A stretch of DNA of 64,000 nt from positions 1-64,000 of the forward strand of contig JAVHNS010000009.1 of the NCBI GenBank assembly GCA_036872755.1, in the 5' to 3' direction. The notes beneath the pieces are model-generated. The model searched no databases. It had not been told where the DNA came from and saw only the letters and a list, made by a program, of their open reading frames with translations. Origin of the DNA: Orbilia blumenaviensis (Eukaryota > Ascomycota > Orbiliomycetes > Orbiliales > Orbiliaceae). Positions within the stretch are counted from its first letter, which is position 1. Every line of letters begins with the position of its first letter. A program made the translations under genes and the position numbers. Positions 13,927 to 27,174 of the stretch are shown here, in pieces.

Positions 13927-14683
13927 GCCCGACTGCTTTGCAGGAGGGTTAAAGTTGAACCAGCGCGCGAGGGCGCGATCCATACCAGATCTGGCAAAAA
14001 ATGTGTTGTTTTTGGCCGACTTAGAGATTTTCAAAACTCATTTTTGCCATACAAATTTGTATGGGATTTTTGAAGTCTTGGTGGTCTTGGCATTAATTTT
14101 CAAGTCTTGGCAAAAAGTTGTTAAGAAAATTGCAAAATTGAGTTTAAAATTTATAATCACCGTTTTTGTTTCTTTGAGTCTTTATCTCTAAAATTTTAAT
14201 ATGATTTTCTTTAATTATTTATCTAGTTTTTCATGAGCTGCCGATTCTTTATTTTTTTTTTTGTATTTTTTTTAATTTTTTTAATTTTGTTATTTTTGGT
14301 GAAAATCAGGTTATGTGATGATTTTCGACGTTAAAATTATTTTTTAGTTAATTTTTATTTAATTTTATTTTAATTTAATTTAGTTCTTACATTTAAAATG
14401 GTTATGTGAGACATATTAAAATAACATCACAAAATTTTTAAAATTAAATTAAATTAAGATAAAATTAAATCAAAATTAAATAAAAATAGTTTTGACGTCG
14501 AAAATTGTCACGTGATCATATACAAAAGTCATATTAAAATTATATTAATTATTATATTAATTATTATATTAGTTATTATATTTTTTATTATATTGGTTTT
14601 TATATTAATTATTATATTAGTTATTATTGATTTATAATCAAGATGCGGCAGTCGGGTTTGAGTGCTGCGCAGCAGCCTCCTAG
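13927..14683 (+). mobile_element. Helitron2-like non-autonomous element, subfamily A, copy 5
   Basis: Starts GCCCGACTGCTTTGCAGGAGGG and ends with TGCTGCGCAGCA, GCCTC, CTAG at 14680-14683. T|T flanks. One of the two best-preserved A copies: the GC-rich GCGCGCGAGGGCGCG word, the CCATACAAATTTGTATGG palindrome, TCTTGGC repeats, GACGTCGAAAATTGTCACGTGATC near the 3' side and the TATTAATTAT array are all visible. An 88-codon frame starts at an ATG formed partly by the flanking AT and the element's G. The same frame length occurs in copy 10, but the other A copies lack it, so I do not call it a gene. Confidence 0.92.
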
Positions 14684-14824
14684 TATAAATTATTTTATAA
14701 ATAAATTATTATTAATTATAATATATAAATTAGAACGTTTTTACATTAAATTTAAAAATATTAAACATTATAATATTTAAATTTATTTATAAAATTTATA
14801 ATAATAATCGAAATATTATTTATA
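14684..14824. other. Short spacer between converging element 3' ends
   Basis: About 140 bp of A/T-rich DNA between the 3' end of copy 5 and the 3' end of copy 6, which face each other. Confidence 0.7.
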
Positions 14825-15630
14825 TATGGAGGCTGCTGCGCAGCACTCAAACCCAACTGCAGTATTTTGATCATAAATAAATAATATTATATATATATTT
14901 TTTTTTAAAATAAAATAACTCAAAAAATTAAAATTTATAAAAAACTTTGTATTAGAATAATTAATATAAAGATTAATGTATATAATGATCTAATAATTAA
15001 TATAATAATTTATATAATAATTTATATAATAGTAAATCTAATAAGTAATATAATAATTAATATAATAACTAATATAATAATTAATATAATTTATATCATA
15101 TAACTATTTTTAATATTAAAACTATTTTTTTGATTTTTATTTAATTTAATTTAATTTAAATTTTTTCAAAAAATTTAAAATCATTTTTATATGTTCATTA
15201 TTTTATAAAAACTAAAAAAATTAACATTAAATAAAAAATAATTTTAATATCAAAAATAATTATATAATTATAATTTCACTAAAAATAATTTAATAAAAAA
15301 AAAATAAAAAAAATAAACAAAAAAAAATAAAAAATAAAAATACTCTTAGAAATTAAATAAATAATTAAAAAGGATTTTATTAAAATACTAAAAATATGGA
15401 CTTAAAAAATAAAAATGATGAAGATTTTTGTTAAAATCAATCTTGTAAATTTATTAGCAATTTTTATTAAAGTTTTAAAAAATAATATTAAGATTATTAA
15501 AATTACAAAAGTTTTATAGAAATTTACATAATAAAAATCTAAAAAAAAGATTTTCTAAGTTAAAACAACCCATTTTTTGGCAGATTTGGTATGGTTCAAC
15601 TCTAACCCTCCTGCATAAATGCAGTCGGGG
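14825..15630 (-). mobile_element. Helitron2-like non-autonomous element, subfamily A, copy 6
   Basis: Reverse orientation. The terminal CTAG has decayed (TATG at the left edge) but GGAGGCTGCTGCGCAGCACTC is intact. The 5' end carries GCAGTCGGGG in place of GCAGTCGGGC at about 15621-15630. The array and AT-rich core match subfamily A. Strong transition decay in the middle, with long A runs at 15295-15345. Confidence 0.82.
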
Positions 15631-15793
15631 ATATTTAGATCAAAATCTAATTTTTATTTAATTAAAAATTATTATTTTATATTCTATTAATACAAATTTA
15701 AAATTCAAAACTAATTAATATAACAATAATGTAAATTCATTAATTTAAAATAATTAACATTTTTTTTAAAAAGAAAAGTACTATATGAATAAT

Positions 15794-15828
15794 CAGTCGG
15801 GTTTGCGTGCTGCGAAGCAGCCGTCTAG
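15794..15828 (+). mobile_element. Solo 3' terminus of the Helitron2-like family (copy 7)
   Basis: Only the last 35 bp are present: CAGTCGGGTTTGCGTGCTGC, then GAA loop, GCAGC, CGTCTAG, followed by T. The loop differs from the usual GCA but the five-base stem GCTGC/GCAGC is kept. No element body is recognisable to its left. It could be a 5'-truncated insertion or the remnant of a deletion. Confidence 0.7.
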
Positions 15829-16290
15829 TAATAAAATAATTAATTAAATATAATTTAAAATTAATAATAATATATGTTAAAATATATAAAATATTAAAAT
15901 ATTTTAATAATATAAAAATTTTAAGATATATATTCAAAAATATAAAAATTAATTAATAAAAATTATCAAAAAAAATTTAAACTTTAATTTAATAATATAA
16001 ATAATAAAAAATTAATTAAAGATTATTTATGATTTTATAATTAAAATCTAATAATTTAGAAATTTAAAAAGTAGATTATAATAATTAATAATATATAATA
16101 TATCAAATATATAACTATAATAAAAATAGTCAAATATGATTTAATTAAAATATTTGATAAAAATTATGCAAATTAAATTATTCATATTATTACTATTTTC
16201 TTTTAATTGTATAATTACTTAGTAGTTTACTAGTATAATTAATTTTAAATAGTATAATTAAATAAAATATATAAATATTAAATATTATAT
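15829..16290. other. AT-rich spacer, nothing recognised
   Basis: No open frames or repeats; ends at the CATCAGCAAAA edge of the next island. Confidence 0.7.
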
Positions 16291-16360
16291 GCATCAGCAA
16301 AACATAGAGACCTCTGGAAGCTATTATATAGAATAGTGAGAAGCCAGCAAAATCTTTTAT
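16291..16360. other. GC-richer island beginning GCATCAGCAAAA
   Basis: Short island of balanced composition (AGAGACCTCTGGAAG, GAAGCCAGC). No open frame. The CATCAGCAAAA edge is shared with other islands. Confidence 0.4.
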
Positions 16361-17467
16361 ATTAATTTATTTTATTTAATATTAAAAAACATATTTCTTA
16401 ATTAAAATTATAAAAAAAAACATCTATTAGTTATAATAGATAATAAAAAAAAATATAAGGTTAAAAAAATTCTAAATTTACAAATTTATTATTAAAGATT
16501 TTAATATTTTTATTTAGTAAAAAAGTTGAAATAAATTTATTTAATAATTTATTTTTAATATTATTTATGCTTAAAATTTAGTTAACAGATTTTATTAATT
16601 TTACTTTGATTAATCTAATTTTCTTATTTAATATAATAGATTTTATTTTATTAATTTTATATTAGTTTTATAAACTACATAAATTAATTAATATTTTTTA
16701 ATACTTTAATATATATTAAAATATTTTACTATTAATAAGTTTTTTTAATATTTTAATACTAGAATTTAAATATTTTAATTTATATTATAAAATTCTATAA
16801 TTATAAATTAAATTAATTAAAGTAAAATAAATTATTATATTAAATATATTTTTTATATTATTTAAAAAAAAATAATAATAAATTATTGAAGAAAAAATTT
16901 ATATATTTGATAAGTTAATTAATAAAATAATAATTTTATTACTAAAAAAAATTTAATAAATGAATTTTAAATAATTTTAATAATAAATTAAAAAAATCAA
17001 AATCCAATATCTAAAAAATTAAAAAAGAACCAGAAATTTGTAGATATAGTTATTTAAAAAAAAAATTATAAAAATAATTGTTAAAAATTTATATTACCTA
17101 AAATTAATAAATGATATTATTGTAGTAAGAGATTTATTATATTTTTAAATATTAAATTAAAATATTAATATAAATGTTGATATTAAAAAAGAAAATTATA
17201 TAATAAAATCTTTTTAATATAATAAATTTTAAGTAAAAATTCAATTAGTTAAAAAAACCCTTAAAATAACTATAGGAAATATTTAAGCAATATTATGATT
17301 AAAAAAAAAACTATATAAAATAATATAAAAATATAAATTTAAAATAAATAAATATTTAAATTTAGTTTTTAAAATTTATAAAATAATATTATTTATATTA
17401 TTTTTATTTATATAATAATATAATTTGTTTAAATTTATATAGATTTTTAGTTTATTAAAAAATAATT
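16361..17467. other. AT-rich desert, no gene seen
   Basis: Very low GC, no open frames, no repeats recognised. Confidence 0.75.
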
Positions 17468-17640
17468 TTTATTTAGTTTAACATTTTATATATTTGAATA
17501 TTTAGTTTAAATTGATTTTTTATTTAATTTAATATTTTGTATATTTGAATATTTAATTCAAATTTATTTTTTATTTAGTTTAATATTTTGTATATTTGAA
17601 TATTTTAATTTTTGTTTAGTTTAATATTGTATTTTTTTTG
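17468..17640. repeat. 51-bp tandem repeat, about 3.3 units
   Basis: The word TATTTGAATA recurs at 17491, 17542 and 17593, a constant 51-bp step. Each unit has TTTAGTTTAAYATTTTRTA before it. Units differ by a few transitions. Confidence 0.8.
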
Positions 17641-17727
17641 TGAATTGTTTATTTAAATTATTATGTTCACTATTATGTATTTAGAAAATTAAGCAACAAT
17701 TTAAATATCAATTTATATCTATATCAG

Positions 17728-17798
17728 TACCTTATCCTTGCCTCACGACATTTGCGTATTATCTTGATATCTTGACTAGTACCTATACGATTTCTTAC
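17728..17798. other. GC-richer patch next to the LTR-like fragment
   Basis: Contains CCTTATCCTTGCCTCACGAC and two TATCTTGA words. It borders the end of the inverted repeat arm at about 17800 and is absent next to the other arm. It may be undamaged sequence of the element interior or of the former target. Unassigned. Confidence 0.35.
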
Positions 17799-17799
17799 A

Positions 17800-19304
17800 A
17801 TTTTATTTTGTTTTTTGTTTAATTATTAATTTTTTAATAAAATAGTTTTTAATTTAATAATCAAACTAATTATAATTATAATTGTTTTTATTATTATTTT
17901 TTTTATTGTTTTAATAAATTTTTTTTTTTTTTTTTTAGTTATTATAATTTTTGTTATTATTTTGATTTTTTTTTTGATTTTTATTATTTTTTTTGTATTT
18001 TTGTGGAGTTTTTTAATCTTTATTATTTATTTAGTTTATTTAAGTTGTGTTGTTTCGCTTTTGATTAAAAATTTATTTTTAAATATGAAATTTTATATAA
18101 TTTTTTATATTTGATGAAAAATTAGGTTTTAGTTTTTTTATTAATAAATCTAAATATAATTAATTATAGTTAACAATATTAATTTTAATTTTGTTAAATA
18201 TTAATTTTTAATTATTTTGTTGTTTATTTCATAAATAATATTAAATAATTTGATTTAAAATATTTTAAATTTTTTTAATTTTTTTATATATTTTTTTTTA
18301 AAAATAGTTTTATTTTATAAAAATTAATATAAAAATCAAAAGTAATTATTAGATTTGTAATTAAAATAAAAAGTTTTATTAGACTTTTTTATAAAATAAA
18401 TATGATTATTAATTTAATGTAAATTTATTAAAAAATATTGTTTATATAATAAATTAAAATAATATAAAATTTTATTTTTTATTTTTTTTAATTAATATAT
18501 TTTAAATTTAATTAGATATTAAAATAACTTTAATTAAAATTTATTTTATTATAATAATTTGAATAAATATTTTATTATATATATAAAGTAAATTTGGATT
18601 TATTAACTAAAATTTATTATTGATTTTTTTTTTCTAAATTAATTAATTTTGTTTGAATGGTTTTGAATTAAAAATCCACCTTTAAAATTTTAATTTTTTA
18701 AATTTATTTTTATAAATTTTAATTTAATAATGATAATTTTTATATAGATTAATTTTTAAATTTTTTTGATTTTAATTAATTTTAGATTAATATCATAAAA
18801 ATTATTAAACAATTTAATATAACTTATAAATTTAAAAACTAATTTTTTTAATTATAATAATTATTATTATTAAAATATATGCCAACATTGTATTTATATT
18901 TATATAAATAAATCTTTTTTTCAAAATTATTAAAATTAAATATGTTACTTAATTTAAAAATAAATAATAATAAAATAAATTAGTTAATAAATTATTTAGT
19001 AGTTTTTTTGTTATATAATATTAATTTATTTTATAATTATATTAATTAATATAAATATATAATTATATTAAACTTATAATTTATTACCATTAATAAAATT
19101 AAATAAAATATATTAAACAAAATCTGCTGAGTTTAATGATATCTTCAATCAAAATTTATATTATACAAAGTAGTTTATAAGCTAATTATATAAAAAATAA
19201 TTTAGGTACATAAGAAATCAGAATTATTCTAATTAGAAAGTTATGTAAGGGGTTAGAGAGATCATATACAAGGTGGCCTGCCTAGCTACTGTAGTATTCT
19301 GACA
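17800..19304 (-). mobile_element. Decayed LTR-retrotransposon-like fragment, arm 1
   Basis: Read on the minus strand it begins TGTCAGAATACTACAGTAGC at 19304 and continues for about 1.5 kb. It matches the plus strand of 27175-28690 along its length with mainly C/T and G/A differences. The TGTCAG start, a TATAATATAAA word about 150 bp in, and TGGTAATAAATT about 215 bp in (where a primer binding site would sit) suggest an LTR followed by internal sequence. This is an inference: no second LTR and no readable gag or pol were found. Confidence 0.6.
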
Positions 19305-20890
19305 TTTAATATTTTTATATTATTAATTAATTAACTTTTAAAAATATAATTCTTTTAATTAATAATAATTTTGGACTTTTTAAGTTTTGTTATATAGTAT
19401 AAAATTACATAATTATATAAAATTTTTGAAAATAATTAAATAATATTTTATGTATAATTTTTATAGAAATATATATTTTTAAATTTTAATAATTATATAA
19501 TATATATAAAAAAAATATATAATTAAATATTTTTTGAATATAGGATTTAAAAATAAAAAATATTAATTTATATTTAATTTTTATAAATTTTTTTCTAAAA
19601 ATAAATTTATATTTATTATATTATATTTATATAAAATTTATAATATGTTTTATAAATTTTAAAATATTATTAATAAATATTTTAGAATATTTTTTAAAAA
19701 TAATATAATTATTTTTCTTTTTTAAAATATTTATATTTTAAGATGAGGATATTATTTTATTTTATAAATTATTTATTAATTTTATCATAATATTTATTAT
19801 TTTTTTTCAAAATAATTTATTTTTGTTGTAAAATATTTTAAAATTTGTTAAAGTTTTTTGTATTAATGATTTAAATTAATATTTTTTATTTTATTTAAAA
19901 TTCAAAAAATATTTTTATTTTAATAAATATTAAATATAAACATTAAATATAAATAACATTTTTAATAAAAAAATAAATATTTTAAATTATTGTTATATAT
20001 ATTTTATTATTGTTGGTTGAGATGATTTTTAATATAAAATTTAAAATACTTTTTTACTATATAAAAATTTAATAATAATTTAAAATTATTTCTCAAAAAG
20101 TAAAATAATAAGATATTATAAAAATAGTATTAAAAGATATTTTATTTACAATATAAAAAAATAAGAATTTATATTTATTAATTTTATAAATATAATTATT
20201 TATAAAAATAGTTAAATAAAATTATATTAAAATAATTAAATTGAAATAAATACAAAATAGATGACTATAAAATAATAAAATTAATTTTAATCTAATATTT
20301 AAATTTATATTTTTTATATGATTTATTATATAATTAATTAAATTTTGTTCAATTATTTTTATAAAATCAAATTTTTAATTAAAATTATAAATATCTTTCA
20401 TATTTAAAAATAAATTTAGATTTTATTTTTAAAAAACAATAAATTATTTTTAAAATTTAATATTTAAAAACTTTTAAATAATTAAATATCATTAGTTTTA
20501 ATTAATCTAATATAATATTAAAAATATATATCAATATTGTTTTAAAACATAAATTTATAATTATAAATACTATTATTAATAATAAATTTTTATTGAATAG
20601 TAGGGTTTTTAATTTTATCAATAATTACAGTATTTTCTAAAAATTTGATATAATTTTGGTCAAATAGTTTTATTTTTTGTTTGATTTGATTTAAGAAAAT
20701 TTCAAGATTTATTATATTAATTTGTTTTTAAAATTTATTATAATCTTTCTTTATAATTTAGGATTAATAACAAACTAATAATATCTTAAAAATATTAAAA
20801 TTTCCAAATTCAAAAAGTAAAAGTAATATTATAGTCAAAAATATGTATTAAAATAACGAATTAAAATAATAATAAAAATAATTTAAAAAC
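19305..20890. other. AT-rich desert, no gene seen
   Basis: No open frames or repeats recognised. Confidence 0.7.
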
Positions 20891-20914
20891 AATAAAATAT
20901 AAAAAATATAGAAA

Positions 20915-21065
20915 GTTGGAAGAACAACAAAAATATGTAACTTATTCTAAAAAGATTACTAAGGACCTATTAACAAAAGTGTGGGGACCTATTAATAAAA
21001 GTATAGGATAAATTCCCTATTTTTATATCAAAAACTTTTTTAAATAAATTGTAAATTATAAGCCA
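20915..21065. repeat. GC-richer patch with a 22-bp direct repeat
   Basis: GGACCTATTAACAAAAGTGTGG at 20963-20984 is followed directly by GGACCTATTAATAAAAGTATAG. The surroundings (GAAAGTTGGAAGAACAACAA, TTCCCTATTTTT) are less AT-rich. Function unknown. Confidence 0.6.
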
Positions 21066-22888
21066 AAGTATTTTAGGAAAATAAATCATTATTTGTTTAA
21101 TATATGTATATTAGAAAATTATAAGTATATAAAGATTTTAAACTAGAAATTTTAGATTTATTAAATTGAAAATATGTAGGTTATTTATTTAAAATTATTT
21201 TATAAGTTAATTAATAACATTACTATATTATAAATAATATTTTTATTATAATTTTAAATTATAAAAAATTATTTGAAATTAATTGTAAATTAAAGTAATT
21301 TTAAAAATGAAAATTATAAAAATTTAAGTTTAAATTTTACAAAATATAATTAAAAATTGTTTTTATTTTAGAATTGGTTAATACATAAATTTAATTAACA
21401 AAGTAAGTTATTATGTTTATCTTTAATTATTTTATAAGTTAGATTTTGTCTTTAATGCTTTAATTAACTGGATTTTGTAAAATTAATATTATATTTATCA
21501 TAATTTTGAATAATTATTTTTTATAAATTTTAAAATTATAATTAGATTTATTATTTATTAGTGTTAAAATATTATTTTTTATAAAGAAAACATAAAAATA
21601 AAATAAAATATTAAAAATATAATCTTATAAAAATAAAATTTAAATAAATAATAAATAAAATAATAATTTAATTATAATTAAATTTATAATATTTAAAATC
21701 AAAAATATTCTTAATACATATACTAAAATAAAAATACTTAAATAATTAAAATATAATTATTAAAAATTTTATAAATAAATATTTTAATATTATATATAAT
21801 AAATACATTAATAAAAATTTAATAGTAAATTTTAAATTTAAGGAAAATATTAATAAAATAATTAATTTATTTAAATAAAATATAAATAACATGTTAATAT
21901 TATATACAATAGAAAAATTAAGAAAGTTTTAACTATATATATAGATTTGAAAAATATAAATATAATTATAAATAATATTATTAAAAAAATAATAAGTTTA
22001 CAGTATCAATAATTATTTTATTTGAATAAATTAAAAATTAAGAAAATTTAAATAAAAGTATAAATAATAATATATTTTTAAATTATATAATTATTAATTA
22101 TTTTTAATAATAATATAAACAAAGCTGAAGTTCAATAAAACTTTTAACAACAATAAAAAACTTTATTATATATTTAATATTTAATATTAATATTTGTTTT
22201 TTTTTTCAAAAATTTACTTTTATATTTATTATTAATATTATTTAAATTTTAATATTTAAAACTTTTCAAATTTAAACTCTATTATCAATAAAATTACTAT
22301 TAATTAATTTCTATTTATTACTGAACAATTATCATTGTTATAATTCCAAAATATCCTAAATTTTAATTAATATATTTATTAATAATATAATAATATTATT
22401 TATTTTAATTTATATAAAATTAGTTTAATAAATTTAAATAAATTAAAATAAATAAATTTTAATTAATATTAATAATTTTAATATAATAATAATTAATTAT
22501 ATAAAATTACTTATTAAAATATATATATATATATAAGTAATAATAATACAACTGACTAATAAAACTTATAATTTTTTAATAAACATTACTAATTTTGTTA
22601 AATAATTAATAATATTTTATTATAAATATAATAATAAATTAAAAATACTTTAATAAATTATTTAAAATTAATATCAAATTATATACCCTTTCTTATATTT
22701 TATATATTTTGTTATTTTAAATATTCTAAAAAATATATTTTTTTAATGATATAATAATAATGCTATATTCTTTTAAAAGATTAATAATATTATTTTGATA
22801 TTAATTATAATATCTATTTACCCCATATAATAAATTAAAATATAATAAAATAAAATGTTTAATATTTTATAATAAATATTATATTTTT
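21066..22888. other. AT-rich desert, no gene seen
   Basis: No open frames. A short TA run lies at about 22523-22536. Nothing else recognised. Confidence 0.7.
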
Positions 22889-23520
22889 GTCACGGCCATA
22901 CTAGATATGTCTTAGCATATCAAACATAAGCTTGTTTAATTTTGAATTCAACTCATAAATCAGATTTATAGTATAAATATTTAAATAATAAATTTAAAAA
23001 TAAATTAAATTAAAATTAAATTATTTGTAAATCTATTACACTAATAATATAATTTTTAGATAAATTATATAAAAAATATTATATATAGTTTAATATATTA
23101 TATATATATATAATATCTTCTTAAATATATAATATTTAAATTTATAAATAATTTATTTTTATACAAAAAAATTTTATATATATAAAAATTTTTAAATAAT
23201 AATAATTTTAAATTTTTTTTTTTAAATTTTATTGATTAATTTATTAATATTTAATATATTTTATTTATTATTTTTATTTATTAAATTTAATATTTTTATA
23301 TTAAAAATGATATTATTTAATATTTATATATTCAATTGAAATTTATTTTAAAAAAATAATCTAAATATTTTAAATTAAAAGTATAATTAATGAAAAAATA
23401 TTAAACTATTTTAAAAATTTTTTATTTAAAGAATATTTAGAATAAATATAATATTTTAATTGATTTGATTTTTAATGATAAAATAAAAATTGTATATTAA
23501 ATAATAATAATAACATTAAA
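22889..23520 (+). repeat. Dispersed repeat R1, uninterrupted copy, LTR-like start
   Basis: Begins TGTCACGGCCATACTAGATA, which resembles the TG-start of fungal and plant Gypsy LTRs, and contains ATATGTCTTAGCATAT (six-base stem). From about 22930 it matches 10720-10857 and from about 23135 matches 11615-11945. The first 70 bp keep their G and C, while the rest is decayed. No matching CA-3' end or primer binding site was identified, so the LTR call is weak. Confidence 0.5.
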
Positions 23521-26103
23521 TATTACAATTTTCACAATATTACTTACAAAGTAAAAAATGGTTTTTTTAATAAAAAAATATATTTACTAATTATAATTTG
23601 AGATTAACAAATATAAACAAAAAAATTATTTATAAAATAAATTAAAGTACCCCCTTTAAAATTAATTATTAATAGTAATAAAAATTTAAAATTAATGTAA
23701 ATTAATAATTTATTTAAATAATATAGAAATATTAATATTACAATTTAAATATAATTAACACTGAATCATTTTCAAAAACATAAATAATTATTTAATATAA
23801 TATAAAAATTTTTTTAAATAAATAAATTTTATTATTAATTAGAAAAGATTTTATTAAAAAACTAACCATTTTAAAGAATAAAAATAAACAAGTTATTGTA
23901 GATAAAAAAGAAACATTTCTATAAAAATAATTAAAATATAATATTTTTAAAATAAATTATAAGAAAAAAAAAATTAGAATTAATACTAAGAAAATACTTA
24001 AAATTAAAAATCCAATAAAATATTTTGGTAAATTTAAAAAAATTAATTATTTTTTTTATTAATTTTTAATTTATTTTGAAGTGTAATATAATAGATTTTT
24101 AAATAATAAATTTAAAATTATTTTTACAAAAATATATTTAAAAAATTTAATTTTTTAAATATTTATTAATTATAATAATTATTATATTAAAATTAAAATT
24201 AAAATTAAAATTAAAATTAAAATTAAAATTAAATTTTTTCTTAAAAAATAATAATTTAAAATTTTTTTAAAATAAATAAAAGTATAAAAAATAATTATTA
24301 AAATTAAAAATTTACATTTTTCTTAAAAAATAATAATTTAAAAATTTTTTAAAATAAATAAGAATATAAAAAATAATTATTAAAATTAATGATATTTATT
24401 AACATAATAAATATAATTAAAAAAAAAAATTTTATAATTATAATTTTAAAAAAAACAAAAATAAGAGAAAAGTATTTTACAATTAAAATGATAAAGGAAA
24501 TGGGAATTGGTATAAAAATAAAAATGGAAGTTTTATTTTTAATAAAACTTTTAATTTAACTTTTATAGATTTTAATATAATTTGATATAATTACTTATAT
24601 AATAAAAAGTTTAAAGGATTAAAATTTAATAATTTTATTTATTATAATTATAATAAATTCAAATATATTATTAAAAATTACAAAAAATTATAATAAAATA
24701 ATATATTTTAGTAATAAATATTAAATTTATAAATATTAATTTATTATTATTTATTATCAAGAAAATTTAAATGATATATTAGTTTATTGTTTAAAAAATT
24801 AAATAATTTTAGTAGTAAATTTTTAAATAAGTTTTAAATTGTTTAACCACTTTTAATTAGTTTATGAATATTTTTAAATTTACTATTTAAAAAAAAGAAA
24901 TTGAATTTAAAATTATTTTAATTATTTATGATCTAATTTTTTAAAAATATTATTAATTTTAAAATAATTTGATGTTTGGGATTTATTTGAATTACAAAAA
25001 ATGTTTTAACAAATAATTTATTTAAAAATATATATTTCAAAAAATTTATTATATTTATTTAATTTATATTAATTTTATATTATAAAATTATAAAATTTAT
25101 TTATAATTTATTAATATCACAAAAAACTTTTTATTAAAATAAATTTATTATTTATTTATAAATTTTTTTTAATTTTTTTTAATTTTTTTTATTATATTTT
25201 ATAAAAATTAAAATAATGATAAAATTTTTATAAACCTAAAAAAAAAACAAATTTAATATATAAATAAAAGATTTATAATTAATATAATAATTATGATTAT
25301 ATAATTTAAAATTATTATATTATTTTTATTATTAAATATATTAAATATAAATATATTAAAAATTAAAAATAGTTTTTTTTTTATACCAACAACAATTTTT
25401 ATAAAATTAATTTTATAAAAAATTACAAAAATTTATCATAAAAAAATCAAAAATATTAATTCTTTTATTATTTATAAATAAATAAATAAATAAAATTATA
25501 TTATTTTAAAATTAAAAAATTATTTTAGATTATTATTTATATAAAAATTAATTTTTGAATAATAAATTTTATAATTATATTCTTTATCTTTATAATTTTT
25601 ATTATAATAAATGAAATTTATATATCAGATATTTTAATTTTGTTTAATTTATTTTTTATAATTTTAATATTTTTTTTTATTTTAAAAAATGTTTTTATTA
25701 ATATTTTTTTTTGAATTATTATTTAATTTTTTAATTCATTAAAATATTTATATTATTTAATTTAATATTATTAGAAAAAAATTATAAAATATTAATAAAA
25801 AAATAAATATTATTATATAATTAGTATTAAATATATTATTAAGTATGGTGTAATTACAGAAAAAAATTATTAATATTGATTTTATAAAAAACCAATTATT
25901 TATTTATTTTATAAAAAATATGATTTTTATATTAATTATATTCAAAAATATATTATTTTTATTAAAAATTTTTATATTTTAAAAATTAAATTAAATATTT
26001 AAAATATAAAATAATGATATATATATTATTAAAATTTTATTTTTAAGATTTAATTTAATTTTAAATATTATTTTATTTTATTATTAATTTAAAATTATTA
26101 ATT
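23521..26103. other. AT-rich desert with two local repeats
   Basis: A (AAAATT) array of about 7-8 units spans 24187-24232. It is followed by an imperfect tandem duplication with an 82-bp step (CTTAAAAAATAATAATTT at 24240 and 24322). No genes. Confidence 0.75.
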
Positions 26104-26768
26104 GCCCGACTGCATTTATGCAGGAGGGTTAAAGTTGAACCAGCGCGAGGCGCGATCTTACCCAGATCCGCAAAAAAATGTGTTGTTTTTGGCTGACTTA
26201 GAGAAAAATCTTTTTGATTTTTGCCATATAAATTTATATGGGATTTTATAAATTTTGATAAGTCTTGGTATTATTTTTACGTTTTGATCAAGAAATTTTG
26301 AAAATTATTTTTAATAAAAGTTTTTATCGTTTTTCTATTTTTAAGTTTATGATTTTAGAATTTTAATATATTTTTTTTTAATTATTTATCTAAGTTTGAT
26401 TAAGTAAATAGATGTGTAATTATTATTTTTATATTTTTTTATTTTTTTAATTAAGTTATTTTTAGCAAAATTACAGTCACATAACTATTTTTGATGTCAA
26501 AACTCTATTTTTTATTAATTTTTATTTAAATTTAATTTAGTTTTTTTTGCATGCAAAATTGTTATGTGATATGTATTTAAAAATGACATCATCAATTTTC
26601 AAAATTAGATAAAAATTAAATAAAATTAAATAAAAAATAGTTTTAACATTAAAATACAAAAAAAATTAGATCAAAGTTATTTTTTCAAATTATATTAATT
26701 ATTATATATTATTCATTTAAAATCAAGATGCTGCAGTCAGGTTTAAGTGCTGCGCAGCAGCCTCCTAG
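26104..26768 (+). mobile_element. Helitron2-like non-autonomous element, subfamily A, copy 8
   Basis: 5' end GCCCGACTGCATTTATGCAG, 3' end TGCTGCGCAGCA, GCCTC, CTAG at 26765-26768. Flanks are T|T with a further T before the 5' T, which argues for a TT and not an AT target. The array near the 3' end is almost gone (a few TTATTATATATTA words), giving 665 bp. Confidence 0.92.
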
Positions 26769-27174
26769 TTTAAATAAAAATATCTTCAATAAAGATTTAA
26801 TAAATTTTTTTATATTAATAAAATTAAATTTATTAATATTTATAAAAAAATCAATATAAAAAAAAAAAATTTAATAAAATTTTGGAATTTAATATTACTT
26901 AAAAAATTTAAATTATATATTATTAAAAATAAATTATTTAAATAAGTTTTTTTATAATTAATTAAAAATTATTTTTTTTATTAATTAGTGTTAATAAAAA
27001 TTTTAATATATTTTTGTTAAATTATAAAATAAAAAATTTATTTATTTATTTTAAAATTATTAAATGATTTAATTTATTTTATATTTTAAAATTTTAGAAA
27101 ATATATATTATTATTTTTAATAATAATTTTTTTGAAATTATTTATAAAATTATTTTTATATTTTTTATAAATAA
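26769..27174. other. AT-rich spacer, nothing recognised
   Basis: No open frames or repeats. Confidence 0.7.
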
